A stretch of DNA of 64,000 bases from Clostridium sp. 1001275B_160808_H3 (GTDB lineage: Bacteria; Bacillota; Clostridia; Clostridiales; Clostridiaceae), in contig NZ_JADNAT010000001.1 of NCBI RefSeq assembly GCF_015550425.1, positions 1 to 64,000 on the forward strand, in the 5' to 3' direction. Positions 41,228-50,193 of the stretch are shown one piece after another. Below the pieces are notes generated by a model. The model made no database searches. It was not told the origin of the DNA and was given only the letters and a program-made list of their open reading frames with translations. A program made the translations under genes and the position numbers. Numbering within the stretch: the first letter of the stretch is position 1; each line of letters begins with the position of its first letter.

Positions 41228-42632
41228 CTATACCCCCACTCATATTGATTCTTGTAATTTTTCCCCATTGATATCTATTCTTCCTATAATTTATAAAAGC
41301 ACTTATTCTATAAAGAGAACATAATTGTCTAAAGCCAATACACTCTAAAATACTAAATAAATATAGTTTTACTGATATTTTTCTCCTAAACTTATAGTCA
41401 AATAAAAAGTTATTTAAAGTTATAGAGACCCAAGAAACAATTACGTTATAAAAAATAAATAAGAATAAATATAAAAGCATAAATTTTATATTTACAACTT
41501 CCATTATAAAAGCTAAAAATATAGATAATAAACCTAATATCTCTATAATTGGAGATATAACCTCAAAAACTAAATAATAAATATATGATATAAAGCTTAA
41601 TGCTCCATATTTAATATTTAAAAATACGTATTTATGCCTCCATATACTTTGAATTAAACCCATATGCCATCTTCTTCTTTGCTTTTTAAGATCGGAATAT
41701 CTTTCTGGTACTTGTGAAAAACAAATTGCATCTGGAACATATTCTATCTTATATTTTTTCTTATTTTTAAGACAATAGGTATGAAGCTTAACAACAAGTT
41801 CCATATCTTCACCTACAGTTTTAGAGTTATATCCCCCCGTAGAAATAACTATTGATTTATTAAACAATCCAAAAGCACCTGAAATTATCATATTTAAATT
41901 AAACTTATTAAATGCAACTCTAGATGCTATGAATACCCTTATATACTCTATAATTTGAAATAAAACGATAAACTTTTTAGGTGTTACTTCTTTTATTACT
42001 TTCCCCTCTTTTATTGTTAATCCATTAGCAACTTGAATACTTCCTCCAGCAGCTACAGTTCTATCATCTTCTATAAAAGGCTCAACTATTTTTAAAAGTG
42101 AATCTTTTTGTAGCATAGAATCTGCATCTAGTGAAATAAATAAAGGATATTTACTTACATTTATCCCCATATTCAAGGCATCTGCTTTTCCTCCATTCAT
42201 CTTGTTTACAAGAACAATTCTTATATTGTCTATTGTATTTTCATAAACAGATATAACATCCTTACAATCAATTTGCTTTCTGATAGGTGTAATTATTCTT
42301 TTTAAATTAAAAGTATCTATAACATATTTTTCTGTATTATCTGTAGAACCATCATTTACAACTACTATCTCATATTCAGGATAATCTAAGTTTAAAAGGG
42401 ATTTTATACTATCTATTATAGTTACATCCTCATTATAAGCTGGAACTAATATAGAAATTGGAATATAATTTTCATTCTTATTTAAAGTTAAAGATGATAC
42501 AAATTTTCTCCTCTTAATAAATTTCTCTATATCCACAGTTGATAATAATGTTGTTATGAAGAAAATTACTGAATAAATAAACATGTAGTAAAAAAATATT
42601 TTATTTAATACTATAACTATACTTTCAATCAT
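41217..42632 (-). CDS. Processive GT2 glycosyltransferase
   Basis: A 471-aa membrane glycosyltransferase of the cellulose/hyaluronan/poly-GlcNAc synthase type. An N-terminal helix is followed by the GT-A domain: PISILVPAYNEDVTIIDSIK, VVVNDGSTDNT, the metal DxD in FISLDADSML, VGEDMELVVKL with the TED-like catalytic Asp, and KKQRRRWHMGLIQS (the QxxRW motif). Three to four C-terminal helices form the channel. There is no PilZ domain, so direct c-di-GMP control is not expected. The sugar is not predictable. The ATG overlaps the HEAT-protein stop by 4 nt. Confidence 0.85.
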   Translation of the reverse strand: MIESIVIVLNKIFFYYMFIYSVIFFITTLLSTVDIEKFIKRRKFVSSLTLNKNENYIPISILVPAYNEDVTIIDSIKSLLNLDYPEYEIVVVNDGSTDNTEKYVIDTFNLKRIITPIRKQIDCKDVISVYENTIDNIRIVLVNKMNGGKADALNMGINVSKYPLFISLDADSMLQKDSLLKIVEPFIEDDRTVAAGGSIQVANGLTIKEGKVIKEVTPKKFIVLFQIIEYIRVFIASRVAFNKFNLNMIISGAFGLFNKSIVISTGGYNSKTVGEDMELVVKLHTYCLKNKKKYKIEYVPDAICFSQVPERYSDLKKQRRRWHMGLIQSIWRHKYVFLNIKYGALSFISYIYYLVFEVISPIIEILGLLSIFLAFIMEVVNIKFMLLYLFLFIFYNVIVSWVSITLNNFLFDYKFRRKISVKLYLFSILECIGFRQLCSLYRISAFINYRKNRYQWGKITRINMSGGIDEK

Positions 42633-43780
42633 TTAAAGCCCCCCTCAACTAATGAATTATTCTCTTTTACTGTAAGATTTATATATTCATTATAAGTTAT
42701 AAGCTTTTTATTAAATAAGCTATACAGCATAATATCTCTAGCATACTTATCATCAAGCTTCATGGCTTTTTCAATTAGTAAAGTATTATTATCAAAATTT
42801 ATAATGGACATTGCCGAATTGTATCTTACAAACCAATTTGAATCGCATAATGTTTTTAACAGCCCTTCTTTTATTACTTTAGAACTATAATTTACTGCTA
42901 TTTTTGCTGCTAATGCTCTTATTTCCCATCTTTCATTATTTAATAAATTTATTAATTCTATCTCCATATAAGCATACTTAATTCTTCCAAAATATTTTAT
43001 TATAGCTAACTTAACTTCTGTACTCTCATCATTACTTTTTAACTTATTAAATAGCTGCTTATTTACCTCTTCAAATTTATTATTCGTAAAGTGATTTATA
43101 ACTAAAATCTTTATTCTTTCTGAGAAGCTATCTATATTTTTACCTAATTCCTCATTAAAATCTTTTTTATCGCCTTCGAATATATCCATTGAATCAATTA
43201 AAATCTTATCATTTATATATATGTTTCTATCTGAAATAATTTTTAGTGAATTTATAAATTTATCTTTATCTCCTATTTTTGCTAAAGCCCTTATAGAATT
43301 TATTTTTACATAATTTGATTCACTATTTAATCCCTCGATCAATCTATCAACAATTCTAATATCGTGATATCTATATTCACCATAAACAAAAATACTATGT
43401 GCATATTTTAAATAGTCATCTTTGTCTAGCATCTTAAACTCTTGAACAAATCTTTTTCTAAAGTTATCTAGGAAAGCATTTACTGCCTCCTTGTCTTCCT
43501 TTTTACTTCTAAGTTCTATAATCTTATCATTAAATACGTCTAGATAAATTGGATTATTTATTCTATCATTTATTTTTATAATAGCATCATTATCTATCTT
43601 ATTATTTAATTTAATATTTTCTATTTGTTTATCAATTAATGGATTTATTTCTTTTCGTGCCTTAATAACCATTTTCATATTCTTTCTTTTTATCAATCTA
43701 GATAAAAATACAAATATTATAATGCTTAACATTATATATGCAAGAAGCCCCACTATAAAAAACACTATTTTTACATTCAT
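42629..43780 (-). CDS. Membrane-anchored HEAT-repeat protein
   Basis: A 383-aa protein with one N-terminal membrane helix (FFIVGLLAYIMLSIIIFVFL) and a basic stretch after it, so the bulk is cytoplasmic. From about residue 110 the sequence is helical repeats of the HEAT/PBS-lyase type (IRALAKIGDKDKFINSLKII; ERWEIRALAAKIAVNYSS; DSNWFVRYNSAMSIINFD). HEAT arrays are protein-binding scaffolds; here it probably organises or regulates the GT2 synthase, with which it overlaps by 4 nt. Confidence 0.8.
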   Translation of the reverse strand: MNVKIVFFIVGLLAYIMLSIIIFVFLSRLIKRKNMKMVIKARKEINPLIDKQIENIKLNNKIDNDAIIKINDRINNPIYLDVFNDKIIELRSKKEDKEAVNAFLDNFRKRFVQEFKMLDKDDYLKYAHSIFVYGEYRYHDIRIVDRLIEGLNSESNYVKINSIRALAKIGDKDKFINSLKIISDRNIYINDKILIDSMDIFEGDKKDFNEELGKNIDSFSERIKILVINHFTNNKFEEVNKQLFNKLKSNDESTEVKLAIIKYFGRIKYAYMEIELINLLNNERWEIRALAAKIAVNYSSKVIKEGLLKTLCDSNWFVRYNSAMSIINFDNNTLLIEKAMKLDDKYARDIMLYSLFNKKLITYNEYINLTVKENNSLVEGGFK

Positions 43781-43803
43781 TGAAATCTATCACCCCTTTT
43801 TTA

Positions 43804-45954
43804 TTACTCATCTTCAAACATCTTTTGAACACTATAATATGCAGGTTTCAACCTTTCATGATAACTTGGAGTATTCCACTCTTTCCAACTATATGATTGT
43901 AGATTACTACTATATACTAGCTCCTCACCCCTCTTTACATTGATGCCCGAATATATTTTACTAATTCTAATTGGTTTTGGATTTAATCCTTCAACACAAT
44001 AATCTCCTGCTACTTTTTGTTTTGATGGATCATAGAAATTTAATAACTGCCATGGTATTCTAATTTCTATTTCATCGCCCACTATAAAGAAATCTGCTAA
44101 AGAATTATATTCATCTGAATTAGGATTTCCATTACCATAAATCAGCTTTCCACTCTCAAAAATTTGTTCATCCTTAATTAATTTTTGCTTAGTCTCTTTT
44201 ATATAAATATCTACATTTTCCATTAAGTATTGATATATATAATTAAAGTTATCCATATCCTTAGTTCTTTCTTCAGTAAACTTTTGTATTGAAGGTAAAC
44301 TTTTAGCTCTATATCTTAAATAATCATAATAATCATGTATATATACTCTTGAATTTTCTTTTCCCTTTATTTCTATTATAAAATCAACACCTCTATCAAA
44401 TTCTAATCCAAATAGACTACTTTTATATGCTCCTGAATTAGGTGTTACATCTATAGGTATATACACGCTATCATTTTCTAAATCCAAATCCTTTATATTA
44501 AGTTTAAAGTATATATAACTTTCATCGCTATCCATATAAAGCTTAGCTTCATCATCATTTATTATTGCTTTACTATTTTCCCATTCACTAAAATTTCCAT
44601 CTGGATATGATTTAACATGTTCTTCTCCTGTATCAAATGATAATAAACCATAAAACTGTTCATTGGTTTGTTCATCTAACCAATAGGCTGTTCTTTCTGT
44701 ATCTATTAAGTCATTTGTATTCCATGATGTTTTAAACCACTCATCTTGCCAAGAAAAAACTATTGCACCTGCCATGTTTTCCTTAACTATATCCTCATAT
44801 AATTCTGGAATAATTTCTGCTTGTTCATTTTCACTTAAATTTCCTTGATCAAATCCTCTTGTTGAATCGAAATGGGCTATTCCACGTGAACTTGGAACTC
44901 CAAATTCCGTAACAATTACTGGAATCTCATGATGATTATTTATCTTTTTTAGATATGCTCTATATGAATTATTTTTTCCTTCATCATCAATGAATTCAGT
45001 ATATTCTGGTTCCATATTTAAGAAATTTGGATAATTAGGATATATGTGATATGAAGCAAACATTCCTGTTTCAAATTTTTCTGTTCCCTTTATTTTATCT
45101 ACATCTATTTGGGCAATATCATTATAATCTTCTGGTTCATAGGGTTGTATTAATGGATCTGTAGGAGGCCAATTAGCAAAAGCAATTATTCTTTGTTCTT
45201 CATACTTCTCACTTTCATATTCAACAGCATAATCCCCAACTTGAGCTAAAAATGCTTCAAATGGAGTTCCTTCTTCTAATTTCAAATATTCACCATCATA
45301 GGAAGTTATCTCTTCATTAAATAAATCTGTTCCATAGACAAAGTATCCTTCCCACTCAATCCCCAGTATAAATCCTAGTACATACTGTGATATATCATAT
45401 TTATACTTTCCTGATGCATGTGTGGAGTTTTGAGGAATATATGCATTACCATGGACTACATCAATTAATGAAGTTATATCTCTTTTCATATTTTTTATTA
45501 TCCTATCATCATATGCATTCATAGTTTCTTCGATTGAATTATCATTGACCCACATTCCATGTATTATATATAACGGATTTTCCCTATCTTTATTAAATTC
45601 ATATAACGCTTCATAAAATTCTGGTTTTAATATTGTATATACTCTTATTGTATTAGCATTCATTTCTGCTATAAGATTGAACCATCTTAGATACTCTTCT
45701 TTAGTAACACCATATTCATTTGGAAAATATCCCGGTTTTGATGCTCCTAAATTAACTCCCTTTACAAAAAAGTTTTCCCATTCTCCATTTTTATTTACTA
45801 ATATATTTTTCTCTTCAGTTTTAGTAGAAAAGTTTATTGTTCCTGTTTTTTTAGTAAATCTTTTCTTATCTTGAAATATATATAATGCTGATATAATAAT
45901 TAATATTATCATTGTTATTATTAAAACTCTTTTTAAAAAAACTTTTATACTCAT
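43804..45954 (-). CDS. Anchored TIM-barrel glycosidase with C-terminal CBM9-like region
   Basis: A 716-aa protein with a signal-anchor (residues 5-28). The barrel starts at VKGVNLGASKPGYFPNEYGV and has INANTIRVYTI-type strand 3 (EMNANTIRVYTILKPEFYEA), acid/base candidate Glu in GFILGIEWEGY and nucleophile Glu in IPVIVTEFGVPSSRG, as in clan GH-A. The C-terminal 200 residues resemble a CBM9/DOMON sandwich (YIYFKLNIKDLD, IPIDVTPNSGAY, EIRIPWQLLNFYDP). The family number is uncertain (GH2- or GH5-related). In a polymer cluster it may trim, transfer or bind the new chain. RBS AAGGTG precedes ATG 45954. Confidence 0.65.
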   Translation of the reverse strand: MSIKVFLKRVLIITMIILIIISALYIFQDKKRFTKKTGTINFSTKTEEKNILVNKNGEWENFFVKGVNLGASKPGYFPNEYGVTKEEYLRWFNLIAEMNANTIRVYTILKPEFYEALYEFNKDRENPLYIIHGMWVNDNSIEETMNAYDDRIIKNMKRDITSLIDVVHGNAYIPQNSTHASGKYKYDISQYVLGFILGIEWEGYFVYGTDLFNEEITSYDGEYLKLEEGTPFEAFLAQVGDYAVEYESEKYEEQRIIAFANWPPTDPLIQPYEPEDYNDIAQIDVDKIKGTEKFETGMFASYHIYPNYPNFLNMEPEYTEFIDDEGKNNSYRAYLKKINNHHEIPVIVTEFGVPSSRGIAHFDSTRGFDQGNLSENEQAEIIPELYEDIVKENMAGAIVFSWQDEWFKTSWNTNDLIDTERTAYWLDEQTNEQFYGLLSFDTGEEHVKSYPDGNFSEWENSKAIINDDEAKLYMDSDESYIYFKLNIKDLDLENDSVYIPIDVTPNSGAYKSSLFGLEFDRGVDFIIEIKGKENSRVYIHDYYDYLRYRAKSLPSIQKFTEERTKDMDNFNYIYQYLMENVDIYIKETKQKLIKDEQIFESGKLIYGNGNPNSDEYNSLADFFIVGDEIEIRIPWQLLNFYDPSKQKVAGDYCVEGLNPKPIRISKIYSGINVKRGEELVYSSNLQSYSWKEWNTPSYHERLKPAYYSVQKMFEDE

Positions 45955-45966
45955 AACTTCACCTTA

Positions 45967-47406
45967 CTACTTTTCACTCTTTACCTCATATATATTTTCA
46001 TCCATCCACTTACCTCTCTTATTAATAAACTTTTTCATAGCTTCTATTTCCTCTTCATGATTTTCTGTTGCTGGATCATTTGGATTAGGCCATACATTTT
46101 CTCCGTATACTTCAGGCCATCTAGCAAAATTCCTTTCTATTGCATCTCCTAATGATAATACAGTATTATCTATTAACTTATATAAATAATCCTCACTTAA
46201 ATAAGTTTTTCTTAGCTCTCTATATTTTTTCACAAAACTTTCAACAAAGTAATCATCTTGAACTAGTTGATCAAACCATGGCATATCTTCAAGTTCAAAC
46301 CCTTCTGGGACCCATGCATCACTATAAGTTGCATTTCCCATAGAAAAATTATAATCCCAAACTGGCCCAGCCTTAAGCTTTCCACCTATCTCCTTGTAGT
46401 AATAAGCACTTCTCGCTCCTTGGTCAACATTTCTAAAAAACTCATTTATAACTGCATAAGTAGTGAAACTATCTATATCTATATAGTTTCTATATCCTAA
46501 CTCTGAATCTGTAAAGAATGGTGAATACAACCTCTTTTCAAATTCATCAACATCCTTTGTAATATAATCTAACTTTTCTTGAGTTAAGTTTTCCAATGAT
46601 GGATATGCGCATATTAATTCATTTGTATATCTTCCATTTTCTGTTTTTAACCTTTGAGAATATGTGTCTAATAAAATATCGTCATCTTTTATAGCATCCC
46701 TTAAAATCATATAACTTGTTTCTTTTAAATAGGAAATTGGCTTTGATAAATTAACTCTATTATCATCTACTTTAATTTTTTCTATCATTATATATAAGCC
46801 AATATAATCTTCTTCTTTTAATTCCTCATCTTCTCCAGAAGTTTTCAAAAATACTTCGCAATATTTTGTTCTAGGTGCATAATCCATAATTTCTCTACTT
46901 ACACTATAAACAATATGGTTTCTTATTAATGATTTATCCATATATGGACCATTTAAAACCCAATCACTTTCTACTGGCATATCGAGAATTTCTTTTGGAT
47001 TATTATTTCCATTATCATCTATAAGTGTCACTGAATATTGTTTTTTAGGTTTACTTGATGTACTATTTCCTCTAATTTTTATTAAAATATCGCTTTCTAA
47101 TTGAACTTCATCGGAAAGCTTATTATATTCTTTTCTACTATCATATATTTTCATATCTGCAACTATAGTGTCTTCTTTAATTATCTCTTTCCCATTAGTG
47201 TCTATTACTATTAACGGCAATTCACTTTGAAAATCAAAATTATACTTAACAAACTCCTCATTATCTGTAATATAATAATCTTTAAAAGATACTTTAAATA
47301 GGAAAAGTAAACTAACTATAACTATACAACTTATAGCAATAGCCTTTATGCTATTTAAAATAATCGTCTTATAATTTGGTTTTGAGGTTCTTTTTCCACT
47401 TCTCAT
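45967..47406 (-). CDS. CotH-family kinase, membrane-anchored
   Basis: A 479-aa protein with a membrane helix at residues 19-41 and an extracellular CotH domain. Family marks are IRGNSTSSKPKKQYSVTLID near residue 105, SDWVLNGPYMDKSLIRNHIV near 145, YIGLYIMIEKIKVDDNRVNL near 202, and the metal/catalytic GPVWDYNFSMGNA near 350. CotH proteins are atypical secreted protein kinases; Bacillus CotH phosphorylates spore-coat proteins. Here the neighbours (VTC, DUF4956, GT2) point to a surface-polymer role rather than the coat, which is an inference. Starts 3 bp after the DUF4956 stop. Confidence 0.85.
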   Translation of the reverse strand: MRSGKRTSKPNYKTIILNSIKAIAISCIVIVSLLFLFKVSFKDYYITDNEEFVKYNFDFQSELPLIVIDTNGKEIIKEDTIVADMKIYDSRKEYNKLSDEVQLESDILIKIRGNSTSSKPKKQYSVTLIDDNGNNNPKEILDMPVESDWVLNGPYMDKSLIRNHIVYSVSREIMDYAPRTKYCEVFLKTSGEDEELKEEDYIGLYIMIEKIKVDDNRVNLSKPISYLKETSYMILRDAIKDDDILLDTYSQRLKTENGRYTNELICAYPSLENLTQEKLDYITKDVDEFEKRLYSPFFTDSELGYRNYIDIDSFTTYAVINEFFRNVDQGARSAYYYKEIGGKLKAGPVWDYNFSMGNATYSDAWVPEGFELEDMPWFDQLVQDDYFVESFVKKYRELRKTYLSEDYLYKLIDNTVLSLGDAIERNFARWPEVYGENVWPNPNDPATENHEEEIEAMKKFINKRGKWMDENIYEVKSEK

Positions 47407-47408
47407 AC

Positions 47409-48077
47409 TTATCCTATCATTTCACCACTTTGTGAAACTAAATTCATAGATTTTATTCCTTCTATACTACTTAACCTATTAATAAGTCTTATATCTTCAT
47501 CTTTCTTTAATCTCACTTCACAAACAATTTCCATATTTTCATTATTTATAGTTCTTGATCTAACCTTATAATATTTAACTTGCTTAAAAATTACAGAATA
47601 TATCTTTTCTTCAACCCCTAATTTTCCACGTATTACCAAGAGATATTTTTCTCTTGAATTAGTATTTATACTAAATATAAATACTATTGCTGCTATAAAT
47701 AATGAGCCAATAACTGCAATATCATATATTTCTACACCACAAGCAAGTCCAACTGATATACTCCAAAAAATATAAACAGTATCCCTTGGATCCTTTACTG
47801 CTGTTCTAAATCTTACTATAGATAATGCTCCTACCATTCCAAGAGATAAAGCTATATTACTTCCAATAACCATCATTACTACAGATGTTACTAAGCTCAT
47901 CATAATAAGAGACAAATTGAAATTTTTACTATATGAAACTCCTCTATAACAATACTTATAAGTTACATAAATTAATAATGATAAAATTAATGTTACTGTC
48001 ATTCCTATTATTATAGGTAAAACTCTCTCCATAATTGCATTGTCCATAAGATAATAATAAAATGTACTAATATTCAT
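47409..48077 (-). CDS. DUF4956 membrane protein
   Basis: A 222-aa protein with three to four helices and the DUF4956 signature GMVGALSIVRFRTAVKDPRD followed by TVYIFWSISVGLA (about residues 80-112). The C-terminal 75 residues are a soluble ferredoxin-like strand pattern (VCEVRLKKDEDIRLINRLSS). DUF4956 genes recur beside VTC-domain polyphosphate polymerases and CotH kinases in many Firmicutes and Actinobacteria; a membrane partner or channel for the VTC enzyme is the usual guess. RBS GAGGGGGAG precedes ATG 48077. Confidence 0.85.
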   Translation of the reverse strand: MNISTFYYYLMDNAIMERVLPIIIGMTVTLILSLLIYVTYKYCYRGVSYSKNFNLSLIMMSLVTSVVMMVIGSNIALSLGMVGALSIVRFRTAVKDPRDTVYIFWSISVGLACGVEIYDIAVIGSLFIAAIVFIFSINTNSREKYLLVIRGKLGVEEKIYSVIFKQVKYYKVRSRTINNENMEIVCEVRLKKDEDIRLINRLSSIEGIKSMNLVSQSGEMIG

Positions 48078-48092
48078 ATTTTTTCTCCCCCT

Positions 48093-48797
48093 CTAAATGA
48101 AATAACCTTCAAATATTGATCTTGATAAGCAATATTTACTTACTGATTTTTGAACAGTTTCACATTCTGATATAATTTCTGTAAGCCACTTGTGAATATA
48201 AGTTCCATGCTTTACCTCTAATACTGTATATGGGTATAGAAATATTGGCTCCATAACAATATCACTACTAAACAAATCAAAGTTTGTTTCACTTTTTCTA
48301 ATGTTAAAATCTAACGTAACTCTAATATCACTAAAATCATGATAAAATGCTATTCTTTCATATTCAATCATAACTACAGGTCTATAATTACCAGAAGTCA
48401 TTATAGTATATATTTCATTTGCTAAGGGTTCATCATAATTTAATAATGAAGAAAAATCTCCATCAATTATTTTTTCAGCTATCTCCCTTGTTATTATTAG
48501 AGTATCCTTTCTTTGATTTATGTTAAATTTTCTTTTTACTTCTAACTTAACATTTTTATCATTTACTCCATAAACTCTAAGTCTTATTTTTTTCCTATTT
48601 TTTTCGCCATTCATCTTACTAAAATAATCTCTATTATCTACGCTATCAAAATATAGACTTCTTACACTATATCCAGCCTCATTATTATGATTATCTTCAT
48701 TTAGTGTAGCCTTTAAAGCCGATAATAAATATTGCTTATTAAATTCATTTACTAAATACTTTAGTTCCTTTCTTTCTACGTTTAAAGATTTTCCCAT
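48093..48797 (-). CDS. VTC-domain polyphosphate polymerase
   Basis: A 234-aa, essentially single-domain VTC protein. Tunnel residues typical of the family are visible: ERKELKYLV at residues 8-16, SVRSLYFDS near 44, KKIRLRVYG near 68, VKLEVKRKF near 82, PVVMIEYERIAFY near 145, RVTLDFNIR near 163, and VLEVKHGTYIHKW near 197. Yeast Vtc4 makes polyphosphate from ATP; bacterial single-domain homologues are assigned the same chemistry by homology. The polymerase would be cytoplasmic and needs a membrane partner, for which DUF4956 next door is a candidate. Confidence 0.85.
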   Translation of the reverse strand: MGKSLNVERKELKYLVNEFNKQYLLSALKATLNEDNHNNEAGYSVRSLYFDSVDNRDYFSKMNGEKNRKKIRLRVYGVNDKNVKLEVKRKFNINQRKDTLIITREIAEKIIDGDFSSLLNYDEPLANEIYTIMTSGNYRPVVMIEYERIAFYHDFSDIRVTLDFNIRKSETNFDLFSSDIVMEPIFLYPYTVLEVKHGTYIHKWLTEIISECETVQKSVSKYCLSRSIFEGYFI

Positions 48798-48827
48798 TGC
48801 TCCCTCCCTTAATTCTTTTAAATAAAA

Positions 48828-49646
48828 TTACTGGTTTATATTTATTTTAATGCCATTACAAGTAACATGGATTTCTCCATCTCCCGTAATGAATACATTA
48901 CTCTTTATACCATTTAATGATTTTATAAGTTTTTTACTTGGCTTATGCTCAATATTATCAGTTGTTATTATAGAAGTACTCGGTCTAACTTTAGCCAAGA
49001 AATCAGCCATAAAATCATTATTTCTACCATGATGGGGAATTTTTAACAAATCATAATTCTTAGTTTCTAAATTTTTCAATAAATTCTCTGTAGATTTTTC
49101 TTCTATATCTCCTGTGAATAAAAATTTACTTTTCCCATATCTTACGCTTAATACTAAAGAATTATCATTTTCATTTATATAATTTTCCTTCGGTGCTAGA
49201 ACCTCTACTTTTAAATCTCCATCAAATATCTTTTCTCCTACTTCTGTTCTTCTAATTTCTATATTTTTTTTATTTGCTACCTCTAACATTTCCTTATATT
49301 GCTTTTTTTCTTCATTTATATAAGATGTTAAAATCTCTCCTACTTCTATTTTTTCTAATATTTTATCTGCTCCACCAACATGATCTTTATCAAGATGAGT
49401 TATTATCATATAATCTAGTTTTTCAATACCTAAGTCATTTAATCTTTCTGCTATATATTCTCCACTTTCATCTCGAGCTGAATCAATTAAAATATTAACT
49501 TCATCACTTTTAATTAAAATACTATCTGCCTTCCCAACATTTAAAAAATATATATCCATTTCGTTAAGTTCTTCAACTTTAACATCGCATGATGCAAAAG
49601 TAAAAAATGGGATAATAAATAAAACTATAAATTTTAAGTTTTTCAT
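48828..49646 (-). CDS. ComEC-type metallo-beta-lactamase-fold lipoprotein
   Basis: A 272-aa exported protein; lipobox FFTFASC gives Cys at about residue 20. The MBL fold has DIYFLNVGKADSILIKSDEV, the metal motif THLDKDHVGGAD near 82, FTGDIEEKST near 178, and KIPHHGRNNDF near 202. It resembles the hydrolase domain of ComEC and related phosphodiesterases that act on nucleic acids or phosphodiesters. As the first gene of the cluster it may hydrolyse a phosphodiester in the surface polymer or degrade extracellular DNA; undecided. RBS AAGGAG precedes ATG 49646. Confidence 0.75.
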   Translation of the reverse strand: MKNLKFIVLFIIPFFTFASCDVKVEELNEMDIYFLNVGKADSILIKSDEVNILIDSARDESGEYIAERLNDLGIEKLDYMIITHLDKDHVGGADKILEKIEVGEILTSYINEEKKQYKEMLEVANKKNIEIRRTEVGEKIFDGDLKVEVLAPKENYINENDNSLVLSVRYGKSKFLFTGDIEEKSTENLLKNLETKNYDLLKIPHHGRNNDFMADFLAKVRPSTSIITTDNIEHKPSKKLIKSLNGIKSNVFITGDGEIHVTCNGIKININQ

Positions 49647-49742
49647 TTTAACTCCTTTTTAACTTTATGATAACTATATTTCAACATATCCCTTCCATAT
49701 TTTTACTATTTATATATCATTATTATATATCTATGCAAAAAA

Positions 49743-49780
49743 AAATATTTAGATAACTAATTTAGTTTATCCAAATATTT
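49743..49780 (-). terminator. Terminator after the CorA remnant
   Basis: On the minus strand AAATATTTGGATAA and TTATCTAAATATTT pair (one mismatch) and are followed by more T. Its strength shows that the remnant's transcription unit once ended here, just upstream of the surface-polymer cluster. Confidence 0.75.
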
Positions 49781-49821
49781 CATATTTCTTACAAAAAATA
49801 ATTATTCATTAACCACTTCTA

Positions 49822-50148
49822 TTAAATATATCTATTTTTCCTAAAGTATGCTATTTCTAATAATATAATTACTAAATTAACTATAATTGATATTAAGAAT
49901 TCATAGTCATTATTTAATAATGGCATGTTTTTAAAATTCATACCGAATATTCCTGACACTATTGTCACTGATAATGTCGATACTGTTATAACTGTTAAAA
50001 GTTGCATAGTTTTTTTCATCTTATTTGATAACTCTGAATTATAAATATCTATACAAGAATATATTGAAGCTTCAATGTTATCTACTAAACTTAAAGTATT
50101 ATCTAACACTAAAAATACTTTATTATAAAGATCTAATTCATATAAATC
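49822..50148 (-). pseudogene. CorA Mg2+ channel C-terminal remnant
   Basis: About 108 codons: the stalk helix (DLYELDLYNKVFLVLDNTLS), the inner helix TVSTLSVTIVSGIFGMNF with the intact GMN selectivity motif, and the last helix. The N-terminal cytoplasmic two-thirds of a roughly 310-aa CorA are missing; a TAG closes the frame at 50149-50151 and no start with an RBS exists (the only candidate is GTG 50109). Not expected to make a functional channel. Confidence 0.75.
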
Positions 50149-50193
50149 CTATAAAAATTTATGTTTAATTTCCCTTTGAAAATTTATTATAAC

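Noticed and set aside
41217..42632. Direct c-di-GMP control of the GT2 by the GGDEF-EAL protein
   Set aside because: The GT2 has no PilZ domain and the two genes are 13 kb apart, so there is no sequence support.
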